Source: CAWCWN01 sp963799245
Lineage (GTDB): Bacteria; Chloroflexota; Ktedonobacteria; Ktedonobacterales; Ktedonobacteraceae
DNA length: 64,000 nt
Assembly (NCBI GenBank): GCA_963799245.1
Contig: CAWCWN010000004.1
Location: 62,001 to 126,000 of the forward strand
Direction of reading: 5' to 3'
The position numbers and the translations under genes were made by a program. Of this stretch, positions 42,825 through 52,110 are shown piece by piece. How positions within the stretch are numbered: the stretch's first letter is position 1; each line of letters opens with the position of its first letter. The notes below the pieces were generated by a model, which had not been told where the DNA came from, did no database searches, and saw only the letters and a list, made by a program, of their open reading frames with translations.

Positions 42825-44111
42825 TCACATCATAATTCGCCAGGGATAGAGGATGCGTTCGCTTGCCTTGACATACCATGGACGACTATTCCATTTCTCC
42901 AAAGTCAATTCAAACACATCGGCCGTGTCACACTCGAAGAGCGTGTTCATCTGCTGCGCAAAATCGGGGCTGTAGATCTGTGCATTGATCTCATAGTTCC
43001 CGATCAGGCTCAAGCGATCGAGATTAGCTGTTCCGACAGTCGACCATTGCCCGTCAATGGTGCAGGTCTTGGCGTGCAGCATGGTATAGCGATAGCCGAT
43101 GATGCGGATGCCGGCTTGCAGGCACTCATTGAAGTAGCTATGAGCCACCCAGTCCGTCACGACGTGATTCGAGATCCAGGGCACCAGCACCCGCACATCC
43201 ACTCCCCGTTGAGCGGCAGCCTTCAGTGAGTCCAGGAGCATATGATCCGGGACGAAGTAGGCGGTGGTGAGCAAAATCGTATGCTCGGCCTCATCGATGG
43301 CAGCGATGTACATGTCACGTATGGGGAACGAGACCCGCATGGCCTCGTTGCGGAAGACAGTGATCAATGGGTCGAACTGGTGGTGATAGTGCAGCGTTAT
43401 CTGATCGTGCTCTGGACCGAGGCGGTTCCAGAAACCAATGAATGAATGCGCAAGTTCGCGCGCAGCGGATCCATGCAGCCGCAAGTGCGTATCACGCCAC
43501 TGCGTGGCATACAGCGCGCCCAGGTTATAGCCACCGATAAAGCCGCTGTCACCATCGACGATCAGCAGCTTGCGGTGATCCAGCGCGTAACAACGCGGGT
43601 CAAGCAGCTGCCGTAAGCGGCGAATGGCGCGATATTCCAGCACATGAATGGCCGGGTGAAATGCCTCTTTAAAGCTGCGTGGAACGACCAGGTTGCCGAA
43701 GTGGTCGAAGACGACATAAACGGCAACCCCCTCCTCGGCTTTGCGAGCGAGGTGCTCCTGAAATTCCCGGCCGAGGTCGTCATCTTTCCAGATGTAGGTC
43801 TCGAGAAAGATACTCTCCCGCGCTGCATCGATGTCTGCCAGCATCGCATCGAACAGATCACGCCCATAGGAGTACAGTTGCAGCCGATTTTCATTGACCT
43901 GTACTTCTTTCAAGGGGATATGCGGAAAGCTTGCATCATGTTTCTCACGCTTGCCGAACTTCGCGACGACGAACAGGACTATTGCGGTCAGGACCTGCAA
44001 TATGAATAGTCCGCCCAGGATTCTTCCTGCCAGGAGCAGCAGAGAGCCACGGCGTCTGAAGTTCCTTGGGAACAGGGCGGTTATTTGCTCACGCATGTTC
44101 ATCTTACCCAT
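42825..44111 (-). CDS. Cardiolipin-synthase-like phospholipase D family protein
   Basis: 428 residues. One N-terminal transmembrane helix (ILGGLFILQVLTAIVLFVVA), then two HKD catalytic motifs: HRKLLIVDGDSGFIGGYNLG and HAKTCTIDGQWSTVGTANLD. Each has the H-x-K-x4-D pattern. Between them is FVPDHMLLDSLKAAAQRGVD. It condenses phosphatidylglycerol or a CDP-lipid to cardiolipin, or hydrolyses phosphodiesters. The region upstream on its strand holds the three-stem element at 44198-44286 and one copy of the six-copy motif. Confidence 0.88.
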   Translation of the reverse strand: MGKMNMREQITALFPRNFRRRGSLLLLAGRILGGLFILQVLTAIVLFVVAKFGKREKHDASFPHIPLKEVQVNENRLQLYSYGRDLFDAMLADIDAARESIFLETYIWKDDDLGREFQEHLARKAEEGVAVYVVFDHFGNLVVPRSFKEAFHPAIHVLEYRAIRRLRQLLDPRCYALDHRKLLIVDGDSGFIGGYNLGALYATQWRDTHLRLHGSAARELAHSFIGFWNRLGPEHDQITLHYHHQFDPLITVFRNEAMRVSFPIRDMYIAAIDEAEHTILLTTAYFVPDHMLLDSLKAAAQRGVDVRVLVPWISNHVVTDWVAHSYFNECLQAGIRIIGYRYTMLHAKTCTIDGQWSTVGTANLDRLSLIGNYEINAQIYSPDFAQQMNTLFECDTADVFELTLEKWNSRPWYVKASERILYPWRIMM

Positions 44112-44197
44112 CTCGCTTTCGTACTGAGAGCGCTCGATGAGGCTCGTCGGAACCGTAATGTAGAGCTCATCTTCGTCCGTGCTTTACAATAAAGATA

Positions 44198-44286
44198 GCC
44201 TTTTATCCAGCCGACCTGATCCACCCTGCCTGGAAGGCAGATAATAGGTAGCCACGAGAGTGGCGTTGGTCGGCTGAATAAAAGGC
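44198..44286 (-). ncRNA. Candidate three-stem structured RNA or small inverted-repeat element
   Basis: Outer stem: GCCTTTTATCCAGCCGACC (44198-44216) pairs with 44268-44286, 18 of 19 bases. Inside lie two perfect hairpins, CTGCCT-gga-AGGCAG (44226-44240) and GCCAC-gaga-GTGGC (44251-44264). The result is a compact three-way junction. It is 87-175 bp upstream of the PLD gene on the minus strand and downstream of the response-regulator operon, so it could be a leader RNA, a terminator, or a MITE with 19-bp ends (flanking ATA on both sides). Confidence 0.5.
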
Positions 44287-44338
44287 ATACCGATCCACGG
44301 AAGATCTCTTTCTTAGTATAATCGCCTGGCATCAGTTA

Positions 44339-44366
44339 TGCATCTGGAGAACATACTATTTTTTTG
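44339..44366 (-). promoter_or_regulatory. Copy 6 of the six-copy motif
   Basis: Minus strand: ACAAAAAAATAGTATG then TTCTCCAGATGCA. It is the most divergent copy (CC in place of RA) and lies 228 bp upstream of the PLD gene. Confidence 0.45.
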
Positions 44367-44443
44367 TCATCCGGGAAAGAGTTATTTGGCAGAGCGATTA
44401 GGCGGACTAGTGTATTTAAACTAGTGGTGATACTCTGCGAGGA

Positions 44444-44719
44444 CTAAAGTCCAGCGGCTTCTCGCTTCAACGGGAGCGGTGACTCACTAGCTCGCGCTAG
44501 CCCCTCCTGCTCTCTCAACTCAGTTACCGTTGTCGCATCCTCCGGCCTTTTATCTTGCTCCCTGAAGTAGTCAGACATATCCTCAAAGAGGTGCGCCAGG
44601 CGCTGCATCTGCTGCATCTCTGGATTATCACGCTGTTCCTGCTCGGGCTTGAAGAACTCCGCGTCTATGAAGTTTGATCTTGCCCTTTGGCATGTTCGGA
44701 TAGTTGTATGTTTTAGCAA
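44444..44719 (-). CDS. Short helical ORF, unknown; possible IS remnant
   Basis: 91 codons from TTG 44719; no proper start. The middle (QRDNPEMQQMQRLAHLFEDM, SDYFREQDKRPEDATTV) looks like real helical protein. The first 15 codons overlap a 45-bp sequence repeated at 56726. The end (LPLKREAAGL, stop) with the small hairpin GGACT-tt-AGTCC over the stop resembles the right end of IS200/IS605 elements, but this is weak. Confidence 0.35.
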   Translation of the reverse strand: MLKHTTIRTCQRARSNFIDAEFFKPEQEQRDNPEMQQMQRLAHLFEDMSDYFREQDKRPEDATTVTELREQEGLARASESPLPLKREAAGL

Positions 44720-44725
44720 TGGTCG
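44681..44725. repeat. 45-bp dispersed repeat, copy A
   Basis: Minus strand begins ACCATTGCTAAAACATAC and contains CCGAACATGCCAAA. Copy B at 56726-56770 (plus) matches at about 39 of 45 bases. Confidence 0.7.
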
Positions 44726-44744
44726 TGCGCGGTCGGGTGGGGAG

Positions 44745-45419
44745 TCAGCTCTCCTCCAGCAGTAAGCTCTGCCGCTGCGCCAGGGCGATGGCTTCTGCCC
44801 TGGATTGCACGCCTAACTTACTGTAGATGCTCGTCAGGTGGGTCTCGACAGTTTTCACTGAGATACTGAGGGTGCGGGCTATTTCGGTGTTGCGCTGCCC
44901 CTGGACGACAAGGCGCAGGACAGCGATCTCGCGACCGGTCAGAGGCTCGACATGCTGCAGGGGAGTGGTCTCCTCATCCTCCAGCAGCAGGCGGCGGACC
45001 TCAGGCCCGATACTGGCTCTCCCCGCGGCGATCTCGTGGACGGCCGTACGGATATCACTGCCGCGCGCGCTTTTGAGCCAGTAGCCCCTGACGCCGATCT
45101 TGAGCATGGCTCGCGCGTAGGCAACCTGGTCGTATGCTGTCAGCACAAGTATCTCCGGCTTCCACGCGCCCGGAGCAAGGAGTGCGTTGGCCACGCCGAA
45201 GCCGTTCATCCCCTTCATGGCGATGTCGAGGACAATGACGCGCGGCCTTAGTTCCTTGCAGAGCGCGACGGCCGCCGTACCATCTCCGGCCTCTCCTACG
45301 ACCTTCAACTGGTCATCCTCTTCCAGCAAGCGCCGCGTCCCTTCGCGCATCACTGTGTGGTCGTCCACCAGCACAATTGTGATGATTTCTGCGCAGGGCT
45401 TATCCTGGTCGCCGGACAT
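44745..45419 (-). CDS. NarL/FixJ-type response regulator
   Basis: 224 residues. Receiver domain: IVLVDDHTVMREG, phospho-Asp in IVLDIAMKGMNG, Thr in LVLTAYD, Lys in YWLKSA. LuxR-type DNA-binding domain: LTGREIAVLRLVVQGQRNTE, ISVKTVETHLTSIYSKLGV. GGAGG precedes the ATG. It follows the histidine kinase by 16 bp and forms a two-component system with it. The divergent RND permease upstream of the kinase is a likely target. Confidence 0.93.
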   Translation of the reverse strand: MSGDQDKPCAEIITIVLVDDHTVMREGTRRLLEEDDQLKVVGEAGDGTAAVALCKELRPRVIVLDIAMKGMNGFGVANALLAPGAWKPEILVLTAYDQVAYARAMLKIGVRGYWLKSARGSDIRTAVHEIAAGRASIGPEVRRLLLEDEETTPLQHVEPLTGREIAVLRLVVQGQRNTEIARTLSISVKTVETHLTSIYSKLGVQSRAEAIALAQRQSLLLEES

Positions 45420-45435
45420 GACACAACCTCCATAC

Positions 45436-47853
45436 TCAGATGAGCGTCAGCGAGAGCATCTCCTGCTGAGCTTGCTCAACAATGCAGGCCGGCGACTGGA
45501 GATAGCTGGCGTGCACGGCGACTCCGCGCCCGGGGCTGGTGCGAATGCGCAGGCGCCCGCCGACCGCCAGCATGCGTTCATGCATACCGGCCAGGCCCAG
45601 GCTTTCCTTGACAGCATGGCTACGCTGGAAGCCGCGGCCATTGTCGGCGATCATAAGTGATACGCTGCCGCTCCGGCTGGAGCGGCGCAGTCGTACCACG
45701 ATCTTGCTCGCCCCGGCATATTTGAGCGCGTTAGAAAGCGCCTCCTGCGTGACGCGATACAGTGCCAGCTCAACAGCGGCAGGCAGGCGTGTCAGATCTG
45801 CGCCCAGGCAGACAACGCGTACGTTCAAGTCGTTCCCAGACGTTTTATCGCGCTGCTCGCTTTGCTGGGCCAGCCACTGCAGTGCCTCTTCCAGTCCCAG
45901 CTCGTCAAGCAGGGGGGGACGCAATTCCAGGCATGTGCGGCGCAGGCTGCTCACGACCGAGCGAGCGAGCGGCATCACCTCCGCGACCTCCGTCATATCG
46001 CCCGCGTCTGAGAGCTGGCGTACGACCAGCATCGCCTGCTGTAGGGCCTCATCATGCAGCTCCAGCGCAAGGTGCCTGCGTTCATCTTCCTGGGCCGAAA
46101 CGACGCGGTGGTTGAGCGCGGCGAGCTTCTGCGCGTCGTCGCGCGCCTGTGCGAGATAGCGGCCGTTGACCTCCAGCACGGAGAGCTGGGCGGCCAGGGT
46201 CGCCAGAAAACTGGTATCCTGCTTGCTGTACGGCTCTACGTTCTTTTTGGGCCCCAGGCATAAGAAGCCGGTGAGCCAGGCGCCATCGTACAATGCCAGC
46301 AGCAGAACGCCATCCAGCATGAGGGGTTCATATAATGGCCGCTCGCGATGCGTTGTGGCAAGATGGGCGATGCCGATGAGCCGCTCGGCGGAGATACTGG
46401 TCGCTACGACGTCATGGCGATAGATATGCCAGGGAGCGGCAAAGGCGCCCTGCGCTTGGGCGGGCGTCGCCTCCCGCTGCGGCTCGCGCACGAGCAGGGC
46501 GATGTCGGTGGCATTGAGCAACTGCGCCAGCCGCGGCAGGATGAAGGCGCTGATCTGATCCAGGCTCTGTAAACGGGTGAGCGCGGTGCTCAAGTCGCGC
46601 AGGGAGTGGTTATACTGGTAGAAATCGCGGTAAAAGACCTGGTCGCCCATGTCGCGAACTTTGTTCCAGGCAAGGGGGAAGAGCGACAGGCTCAGGATCA
46701 GCACGCCGGCAAAAATGTAGATGCGCGTATCCCCGCTGACGAGCAACATATTATTGATAAAGCGCAGCAGGACGATGGCGGGAAAAACAAAGAGGCTCGC
46801 CAGCAGGAGCCACAATAAAACGCGCATGACCTGGCGACTGACCAGGCTGGTCATCCCCACAAGCTGGTGACGAAAGAGGGCATAGCCAAAGGCGAGGGGC
46901 AGGGCCGCCAGTGGAATGGGCAGGAGGCGCACAAGGGCCGGCTGCACAAGTGTGTCGCTGCGAATGATGTCGAGGCTTAAAGCCAGCGGTAAAAGCAAGA
47001 AGAGGATGCCGATCACCACCATACGCGCGAGCTGTTTCTCGCGCGTATTCACATGGCGCAGGCCGCGAAATAACACCCAGAAGACGACACCCAGGCAGGC
47101 AAGATTATAGACAAAGGTGAGCAGGAGGAACTCGAAGCGCAAGCGCGGCAGCAGCATCAGCAGTGGGACACCGGCCAGGACCAGGATCGTCGCGACGATG
47201 AGCGGACTATAGGGGAGAAAGCGCCGCCAGCTATGGGCGGACTCTGCATGCGCTGCGGCGGGGAAGAGGGAGACAAAGGTAGCGGATAGCCCGCGCACAA
47301 TCATGGCCAGGACGAACAGGAGGACGTTCACCCAGAGATACATTCCCCCCTGCGCGCTGAGCAGGCAGCACATCAGCGAGATACAGTAGAACAGGCCATA
47401 GGTGACATACGCGACCGGCCGGATCGTCGCGCGCAGGAAGATGGAGACGCCCATGACGCTGAAGATGATGATCAATACACCCTCTAATGCCACATCCAGC
47501 ACATCCACATGCAGGGACAGCGCGTTCGCGACGATCTTTTTCGCCGGATCCACCGCCTGCAGCGTCAGGTCAGGATCCAGGCAGGTACCCCTTCCCTCCA
47601 CCCGCACAATCTCCCCTGCCTGCATACCAGCCATCCACGCGCTGGAAAATGGCACGACGGTTACGACCCGGCACTCGCCTGGTCTGCTCGCGGCGCCTGC
47701 AAGCGTAATCGCGGCAGCGCCCGCCCGTCCCAGGCTGATACAGACCAGCGCTATCACGGCGATCTGTACGAGTAAACCGGCGCAAACGACGAGCCGGCGG
47801 CGCGTGAAAAAACGGCCGACCTGCTGTTGTGCGCTTATAAAGGTTTGCGACAT
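45436..47853 (-). CDS. Sensor histidine kinase (HisKA_3 type) with N-terminal PDZ-like and membrane domains
   Basis: 805 residues. A first helix is followed by a PDZ-like extracellular segment (VVPFSSAWMAGMQAGEIVRV), then seven or eight transmembrane helices (residues about 120-400), a GAF-like domain, and the dimerisation/phosphoacceptor helix DERRHLALELHDEALQQ with the His in ELHDE. The ATPase domain has YRVTQEALSNALKYAGASKI (N box), IADNGRGF (G1) and LAGMHERMLAVGGRLRI (G2). The layout resembles kinases that sense envelope or membrane ligands. Its partner is the regulator 16 bp downstream. Confidence 0.92.
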   Translation of the reverse strand: MSQTFISAQQQVGRFFTRRRLVVCAGLLVQIAVIALVCISLGRAGAAAITLAGAASRPGECRVVTVVPFSSAWMAGMQAGEIVRVEGRGTCLDPDLTLQAVDPAKKIVANALSLHVDVLDVALEGVLIIIFSVMGVSIFLRATIRPVAYVTYGLFYCISLMCCLLSAQGGMYLWVNVLLFVLAMIVRGLSATFVSLFPAAAHAESAHSWRRFLPYSPLIVATILVLAGVPLLMLLPRLRFEFLLLTFVYNLACLGVVFWVLFRGLRHVNTREKQLARMVVIGILFLLLPLALSLDIIRSDTLVQPALVRLLPIPLAALPLAFGYALFRHQLVGMTSLVSRQVMRVLLWLLLASLFVFPAIVLLRFINNMLLVSGDTRIYIFAGVLILSLSLFPLAWNKVRDMGDQVFYRDFYQYNHSLRDLSTALTRLQSLDQISAFILPRLAQLLNATDIALLVREPQREATPAQAQGAFAAPWHIYRHDVVATSISAERLIGIAHLATTHRERPLYEPLMLDGVLLLALYDGAWLTGFLCLGPKKNVEPYSKQDTSFLATLAAQLSVLEVNGRYLAQARDDAQKLAALNHRVVSAQEDERRHLALELHDEALQQAMLVVRQLSDAGDMTEVAEVMPLARSVVSSLRRTCLELRPPLLDELGLEEALQWLAQQSEQRDKTSGNDLNVRVVCLGADLTRLPAAVELALYRVTQEALSNALKYAGASKIVVRLRRSSRSGSVSLMIADNGRGFQRSHAVKESLGLAGMHERMLAVGGRLRIRTSPGRGVAVHASYLQSPACIVEQAQQEMLSLTLI

Positions 47854-48062
47854 TGTTACTCACTTGCTCCCTCAAACGAAGACGACCATTCTGGTCCCTA
47901 TCCCTGCTGCAATTGTACTGCAAAGCGTCTGGCTAAAACATCAGGGTTTCCCCTGAAGACAAATCTCCTGCATAGCGCTACGCTAGCGACAATTCATGAT
48001 AGCATAGCTATACTTTCTTTTACCTGATGGTACAGTATAACGAATAATACAGGGAGTAAACA

Positions 48063-51000
48063 ATGTCCTTTTTGTCCAGAATGAGCCTCGCCAACAAGAG
48101 CCTCGTCGCCCTGGCAACGATCGCTATCCTGCTGTTTGGCGCGGTTGTTATCCCAGCAATCAAGCAGGAACTCTATCCCGCGATAGAGTTCCCCACCGTT
48201 TCAGTGCTTTCTACATACCCTGGAGCTTCGCCCTCTATCGTCGAACAGGATATTACCAATCCGCTGGAGCAAAACTTTGAGGGGCTGCAGGGCATCCAGC
48301 AGATCACGTCGTTTTCCAACGAAGGCTCATCTGTGATAGAGATCGAGTACAATTACGGTACCGACCTCAATCAGGCCAGCCAGACTCTCTCGCAGCAGAT
48401 CAGTCGCACGCAGCAGAGCCTGCCTACAGGCGTGACACCGCAGGTGCAGACATTCAACGTTTCCGACCTGCCCATTTTGCAACTGGCGGTCAGCTCCTCA
48501 CAGGATGAGGCAACCCTCGCCACAAATTTACAAAACCAGGTGGTCCCGCTACTGCAGGGCATCAATGGGGTCGCCAACGTCAACGTGACGGGTGTGCGTG
48601 ACCCCGTTGTGACGATCACGCTTGACCTGACGAAATTGCAGAATGACGGCTTGAGCGTCACCCAGGTGCAAAGCGTCCTGCAGGCCAACAACACCACGCT
48701 GCCCGCCGGAGAGCTCACCAATAATGGGCAGACGCTGGCTATTCGCGTCGACAATACCTACAATACGCTCAACGATCTAAAGAACGTCATCGTCGGCGAG
48801 CATGTCAAAGCACAGTCACCTGCCTGCCTAAAAATTTCGTCGGCGCTGGGAGGCGCCTCGCAACTGCAAGGCCAGGGCGGCCTGGGCAATGCAGCGGCGC
48901 TCCAGCAGGCGGCGAATTGTTCGGCGAAGCCCGCCTCAACGCCCGTCAAACTTAGCGATATAGCCAGCGTTCAGCAGACGCTGGCCTCCTCAACAACGCT
49001 CACGCGCACCAACGGCAAACCAAGCCTGGGGCTCTCGATTACAGCAACGCCAGGTGGCAATGCCGTCTCCATCTCACATGCCGTGCACAACGATATCGCC
49101 ACTTTCGAAAGCAAGCTGGGGAATAACGCGCAGGTAACCGTTGTTTCCGACCAGGCGCCCTCCATCAGCAACGCCATCAACAGCCTTGTGCGCGAAGGCC
49201 TGATCGGGGCGCTGTTCGCCATTCTGGTCATTCTGGTGTTCCTCTTCTCCATCCGCTCGACCCTGGTCACCGCCATCTCTATCCCCCTCTCCATCGTTAT
49301 CGCCCTCATCGGCATCTGGCTTGGCAACTACTCCCTCAACCTCTTTACCCTGGGGGGCCTGACGATCGCCATCGGGCGTGTCGTCGATGATTTTATCGTC
49401 GTGCTCGAAAATATCTTTCGCCACATCAATAATGGCGAGGAGAAACGTGTGGCAATTCCCACCGCCGTGCGCGAGGTGGCCGGCGCCGTGACAGCTTCGA
49501 CGCTGACGACGGTCTGCGTCTTCTTACCCATCGCCTTTACCGGCGGCATTGTGGGCGAGGTGTTCAATCCGTTCGCGGTCACCGTCACCATCGCCTTGCT
49601 GGCCTCGTTATTCGTCGCGCTCACCATCATTCCCGTCCTGGCCTACTGGTTCCTCAAGGGCCCCACCAACGCCGCCGCGAGCCGGCAGAACGGGCACGCC
49701 AAGGCCACCATCCTTGAACGCGCGTATGTGCCGATGATACGCTGGGTGACCGGACATAGGGCCATCACGCTCAGCGCTGCCGTACTGCTCTTCCTTGGCT
49801 CTGTGGCGTTTGTGCCGCGCCTGGGCACCAACTTCTTCAGCCAATCACAACAGAATACCTATGCCATCAGCCAGACCTTGCCCGTTGGCTCAAGTCTGGA
49901 CGCAACCGACGCCGCCGCGCGAAAGGTCGAGTCGGTCTTAAATGGCATCCCCCAGATAACGACCTACCAGGTGACGGTCGGCGGCGGCTCCGGGCTCGCC
50001 GCGTTGCGAGGCAGTTCCGGAGGGTATAACACCGCCTCCTTCTCGATCACAGCCGATCCCAATGCCGACCAGAAAGCGCTGCAGCAAACGCTACAGCAGC
50101 GCCTGAACAGCCTGGCTGATGCTGGAACCCTGACGCTCTCGACCGCGGGCAGCGGCTTTAACAGCTCTAGCATTGACATCAATGTACAGGCTTCCGACGA
50201 AGCGACGCTGCAGCAGGCCGCGCAGCAGGTGCTCACGGCCACGCAGCAGGTGCCGAACACCGCAAACGCCAGCAGCAACCTGACAAATGCCGCGCCGCTG
50301 ATTAATGTCAGCGTCAACTCGCAGAACGCCGCCGCCCACGGTCTGACCGCCTCGCAGGTGGGCCAGCTTGTACGCGAAATATATAGCGGAACGACGGTCA
50401 CGACGATCACCCTTAACGGCCAGCAGCAAAATGTGAATTTGCAGCTGGGCTCTCCGGCCAATAGCGTGGCGACGATGAAGAATCTCCTCATCCCGACCGC
50501 AACGGGGAACGTCAAGTTGAGCGACGTCGCGGATGTGACGCAGGCCAGCGGGCCGACGCAGATCACCCATATCAACGCCTCGCGTACCGCGACGATCAGC
50601 CTGACGGCCACCAGCAATAACGTAGGTGGCGTCACACGCCAGCTGCAGCGTAAACTGAACGCGCTGAGCCTGCCGAGCGGTGTTAGCGTCTCGCTGGGCG
50701 GTGCCGCTTCGAATCAGGCACAGGCCTTCAGCAGCCTGGAGATCGCGCTGCTGGCGGCGATTATTCTGGTCTACCTGGTGATGGTAGGTACTTTCCGCAG
50801 CCTGGTGCAGCCGTTGATCCTGCTGGTCTCCATTCCCTTCGCGGGCACCGGCTCGATCCTACTGCTCCTCGCAACGCACACCCAGCTCGGCGCGCCCGCC
50901 CTGATAGGCATGCTCATGCTGATCGGGATAGTGGTGACCAACGCGATTGTGCTACTCGACCTGGTGCGCCAGTATCGCCAGAAAGGCCTTGATGCTCGCA

Positions 51001-51305
51001 GCGCCGTAATAGAGGGGGGCAGGCGCAGGCTGCGTCCCATCCTCATGACGGCCATCGCCACGATCCTTGCGCTGCTCCCGATGGCGAGCGGCCTGAGCCA
51101 GGCCAGCGGTTTCATCGCGGCGCCGCTGGCCCTGACCGTCATCGGGGGCCTGGCCACCTCAACCATCCTGACCCTGCTGCTGGTACCGACACTCTACGTA
51201 CTTACCGAGGGCAGGCGACAGCACCCCGGCGGGCCCGCAGATGTGAACGCAGCCTCACAGGAGGCGCTGCAACCAGCCCCACCAGCGCAGCAGGCATCCG
51301 TGTAG
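48063..51305 (+). CDS. RND-family efflux permease (HAE1/AcrB-like)
   Basis: 1080 residues with two repeats of a transmembrane helix, large extracytoplasmic domain and five helices. Begins SLANKSLVALATIAILLFGA. Proton-relay aspartates are in helix 4 (GRVVDDFIVVLENI). PN1/PC-type porter domains and GTFRSLVQPLILLVSIPFAG in the second half. No membrane fusion protein or outer-membrane channel is adjacent, which is common in monoderm-like bacteria. It is divergent from the two-component system (208 bp apart), suggesting control by it. A hairpin covers its stop codon (51285-51320). Confidence 0.93.
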   Translation: MSFLSRMSLANKSLVALATIAILLFGAVVIPAIKQELYPAIEFPTVSVLSTYPGASPSIVEQDITNPLEQNFEGLQGIQQITSFSNEGSSVIEIEYNYGTDLNQASQTLSQQISRTQQSLPTGVTPQVQTFNVSDLPILQLAVSSSQDEATLATNLQNQVVPLLQGINGVANVNVTGVRDPVVTITLDLTKLQNDGLSVTQVQSVLQANNTTLPAGELTNNGQTLAIRVDNTYNTLNDLKNVIVGEHVKAQSPACLKISSALGGASQLQGQGGLGNAAALQQAANCSAKPASTPVKLSDIASVQQTLASSTTLTRTNGKPSLGLSITATPGGNAVSISHAVHNDIATFESKLGNNAQVTVVSDQAPSISNAINSLVREGLIGALFAILVILVFLFSIRSTLVTAISIPLSIVIALIGIWLGNYSLNLFTLGGLTIAIGRVVDDFIVVLENIFRHINNGEEKRVAIPTAVREVAGAVTASTLTTVCVFLPIAFTGGIVGEVFNPFAVTVTIALLASLFVALTIIPVLAYWFLKGPTNAAASRQNGHAKATILERAYVPMIRWVTGHRAITLSAAVLLFLGSVAFVPRLGTNFFSQSQQNTYAISQTLPVGSSLDATDAAARKVESVLNGIPQITTYQVTVGGGSGLAALRGSSGGYNTASFSITADPNADQKALQQTLQQRLNSLADAGTLTLSTAGSGFNSSSIDINVQASDEATLQQAAQQVLTATQQVPNTANASSNLTNAAPLINVSVNSQNAAAHGLTASQVGQLVREIYSGTTVTTITLNGQQQNVNLQLGSPANSVATMKNLLIPTATGNVKLSDVADVTQASGPTQITHINASRTATISLTATSNNVGGVTRQLQRKLNALSLPSGVSVSLGGAASNQAQAFSSLEIALLAAIILVYLVMVGTFRSLVQPLILLVSIPFAGTGSILLLLATHTQLGAPALIGMLMLIGIVVTNAIVLLDLVRQYRQKGLDARSAVIEGGRRRLRPILMTAIATILALLPMASGLSQASGFIAAPLALTVIGGLATSTILTLLLVPTLYVLTEGRRQHPGGPADVNAASQEALQPAPPAQQASV

Positions 51306-51320
51306 GGATGCCTGCTGCGC
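51285..51320. terminator. 15-bp perfect hairpin enclosing the RND stop codon
   Basis: GCGCAGCAGGCATCC (51285-51299), loop GTGTAG containing the stop TAG, then the exact complement (51306-51320). It has no U-tract. Confidence 0.6.
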
Positions 51321-51381
51321 TGAGGCCGTTCGTACGCGCGACCTCAGCCTCAAGCCCGCATTCCTCCTCCCCGGCTACAAA

Positions 51382-51425
51382 GCAACACGTATGTGCAAGC
51401 TGGCCAGCTTGCACATACGTGTTGC
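51382..51425. repeat. 44-bp perfect palindrome without loop
   Basis: The arm starts GCAACACGTATGTGC and ends AAGCTGG; the second arm is its exact complement with no spacer. It lies 77 bp after the RND stop, in the leader side of the DUF6069 gene. As RNA it is an uninterrupted 20-bp hairpin. Confidence 0.95.
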
Positions 51426-51450
51426 GACATGGGAGGTTAAGCAGTCAGCG

Positions 51451-51495
51451 TGACTAATCAGTCAAAACTTGTTATAATTAGTCAAATTAACCATC
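51451..51495 (+). promoter_or_regulatory. Promoter with AGTCA-repeat operator upstream of the DUF6069 gene
   Basis: A -10 box TATAAT (51473-51478) with -35 TGACTA (51451-51456), spacing 16. TGACTAATCAGTCA is a dyad over the -35, and AGTCA recurs at about 51481 and 51499, so a repressor site over the promoter is likely. The regulator is not in the window. Confidence 0.5.
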
Positions 51496-51646
51496 AGCTA
51501 GTCAGGCGGATTATATTTCTGTGCGTCCAATCTCTGCGGGGGGACAGGTAATCGGGCCTGAGTGATAATGCAGCAGTTCTATCAACTCTCCAGCAGGAGT
51601 CTTCAACAGCCTGCTTATCCTGCCAAGGAGATGCGAAGGGAAAGAT

Positions 51647-52081
51647 ATGTCAGGGACAATTTCATTGCGACGCCTCAGTGCATACGGGGCCGTAGCGATT
51701 GTGGTGTCGACCCTTGTGAATCTCGCGCTTCGGGTACTTTCTACACAGTTGTTTCAGCTTTCGTCGGCCTTCAGCCCGCTGGGTATTGGAGCGGTTATTT
51801 TCTGGTCTGTGATATGCGGCAGCGCGGCCGTGCTCGTCTTTGCGCTTGTTATACGCCGCTCGCGCCGACCTGTCGCCGTCTACCTGCTCATCGCTATCGG
51901 CATATATGTGCTGACCTTTATTCCGGATGGCCTGCTTCTCTCCGGCAATCCACCATTCTTCCCGGGCACAAGCGTCTACGCCGTTCTCACCCTGATGTCC
52001 ATGCACGCAGCGGAAGCGATCATTATGATCCTCACCCTCACGACGCTGTGGACACGCAGGCAGATCAGCAAGCAGGGCTAA
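51647..52081 (+). CDS. DUF6069-family membrane protein
   Basis: 144 residues, four transmembrane helices (SAYGAVAIVVSTLVNLALRV, GIGAVIFWSVICGSAAVLVF, VAVYLLIAIGIYVLTFIPD, MHAAEAIIMILTLTTLW). The pattern FxxTS-type loop is replaced by FFPGTSVYAV. The length and layout match DUF6069 proteins, which have no known function. AAGGGAAAGAT precedes the ATG. It lies downstream of an operator-rich promoter and beside a hydroxyacid dehydrogenase on the opposite strand. Confidence 0.7.
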   Translation: MSGTISLRRLSAYGAVAIVVSTLVNLALRVLSTQLFQLSSAFSPLGIGAVIFWSVICGSAAVLVFALVIRRSRRPVAVYLLIAIGIYVLTFIPDGLLLSGNPPFFPGTSVYAVLTLMSMHAAEAIIMILTLTTLWTRRQISKQG

Positions 52082-52110
52082 GTCATACTATGCAAGCCCG
52101 GCGATTTCTG

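Noticed and set aside
44444..44719. Complete IS200/IS605 TnpB gene
   Set aside because: Only a right-end-like hairpin and a short helical frame are seen; no TnpB catalytic motifs.
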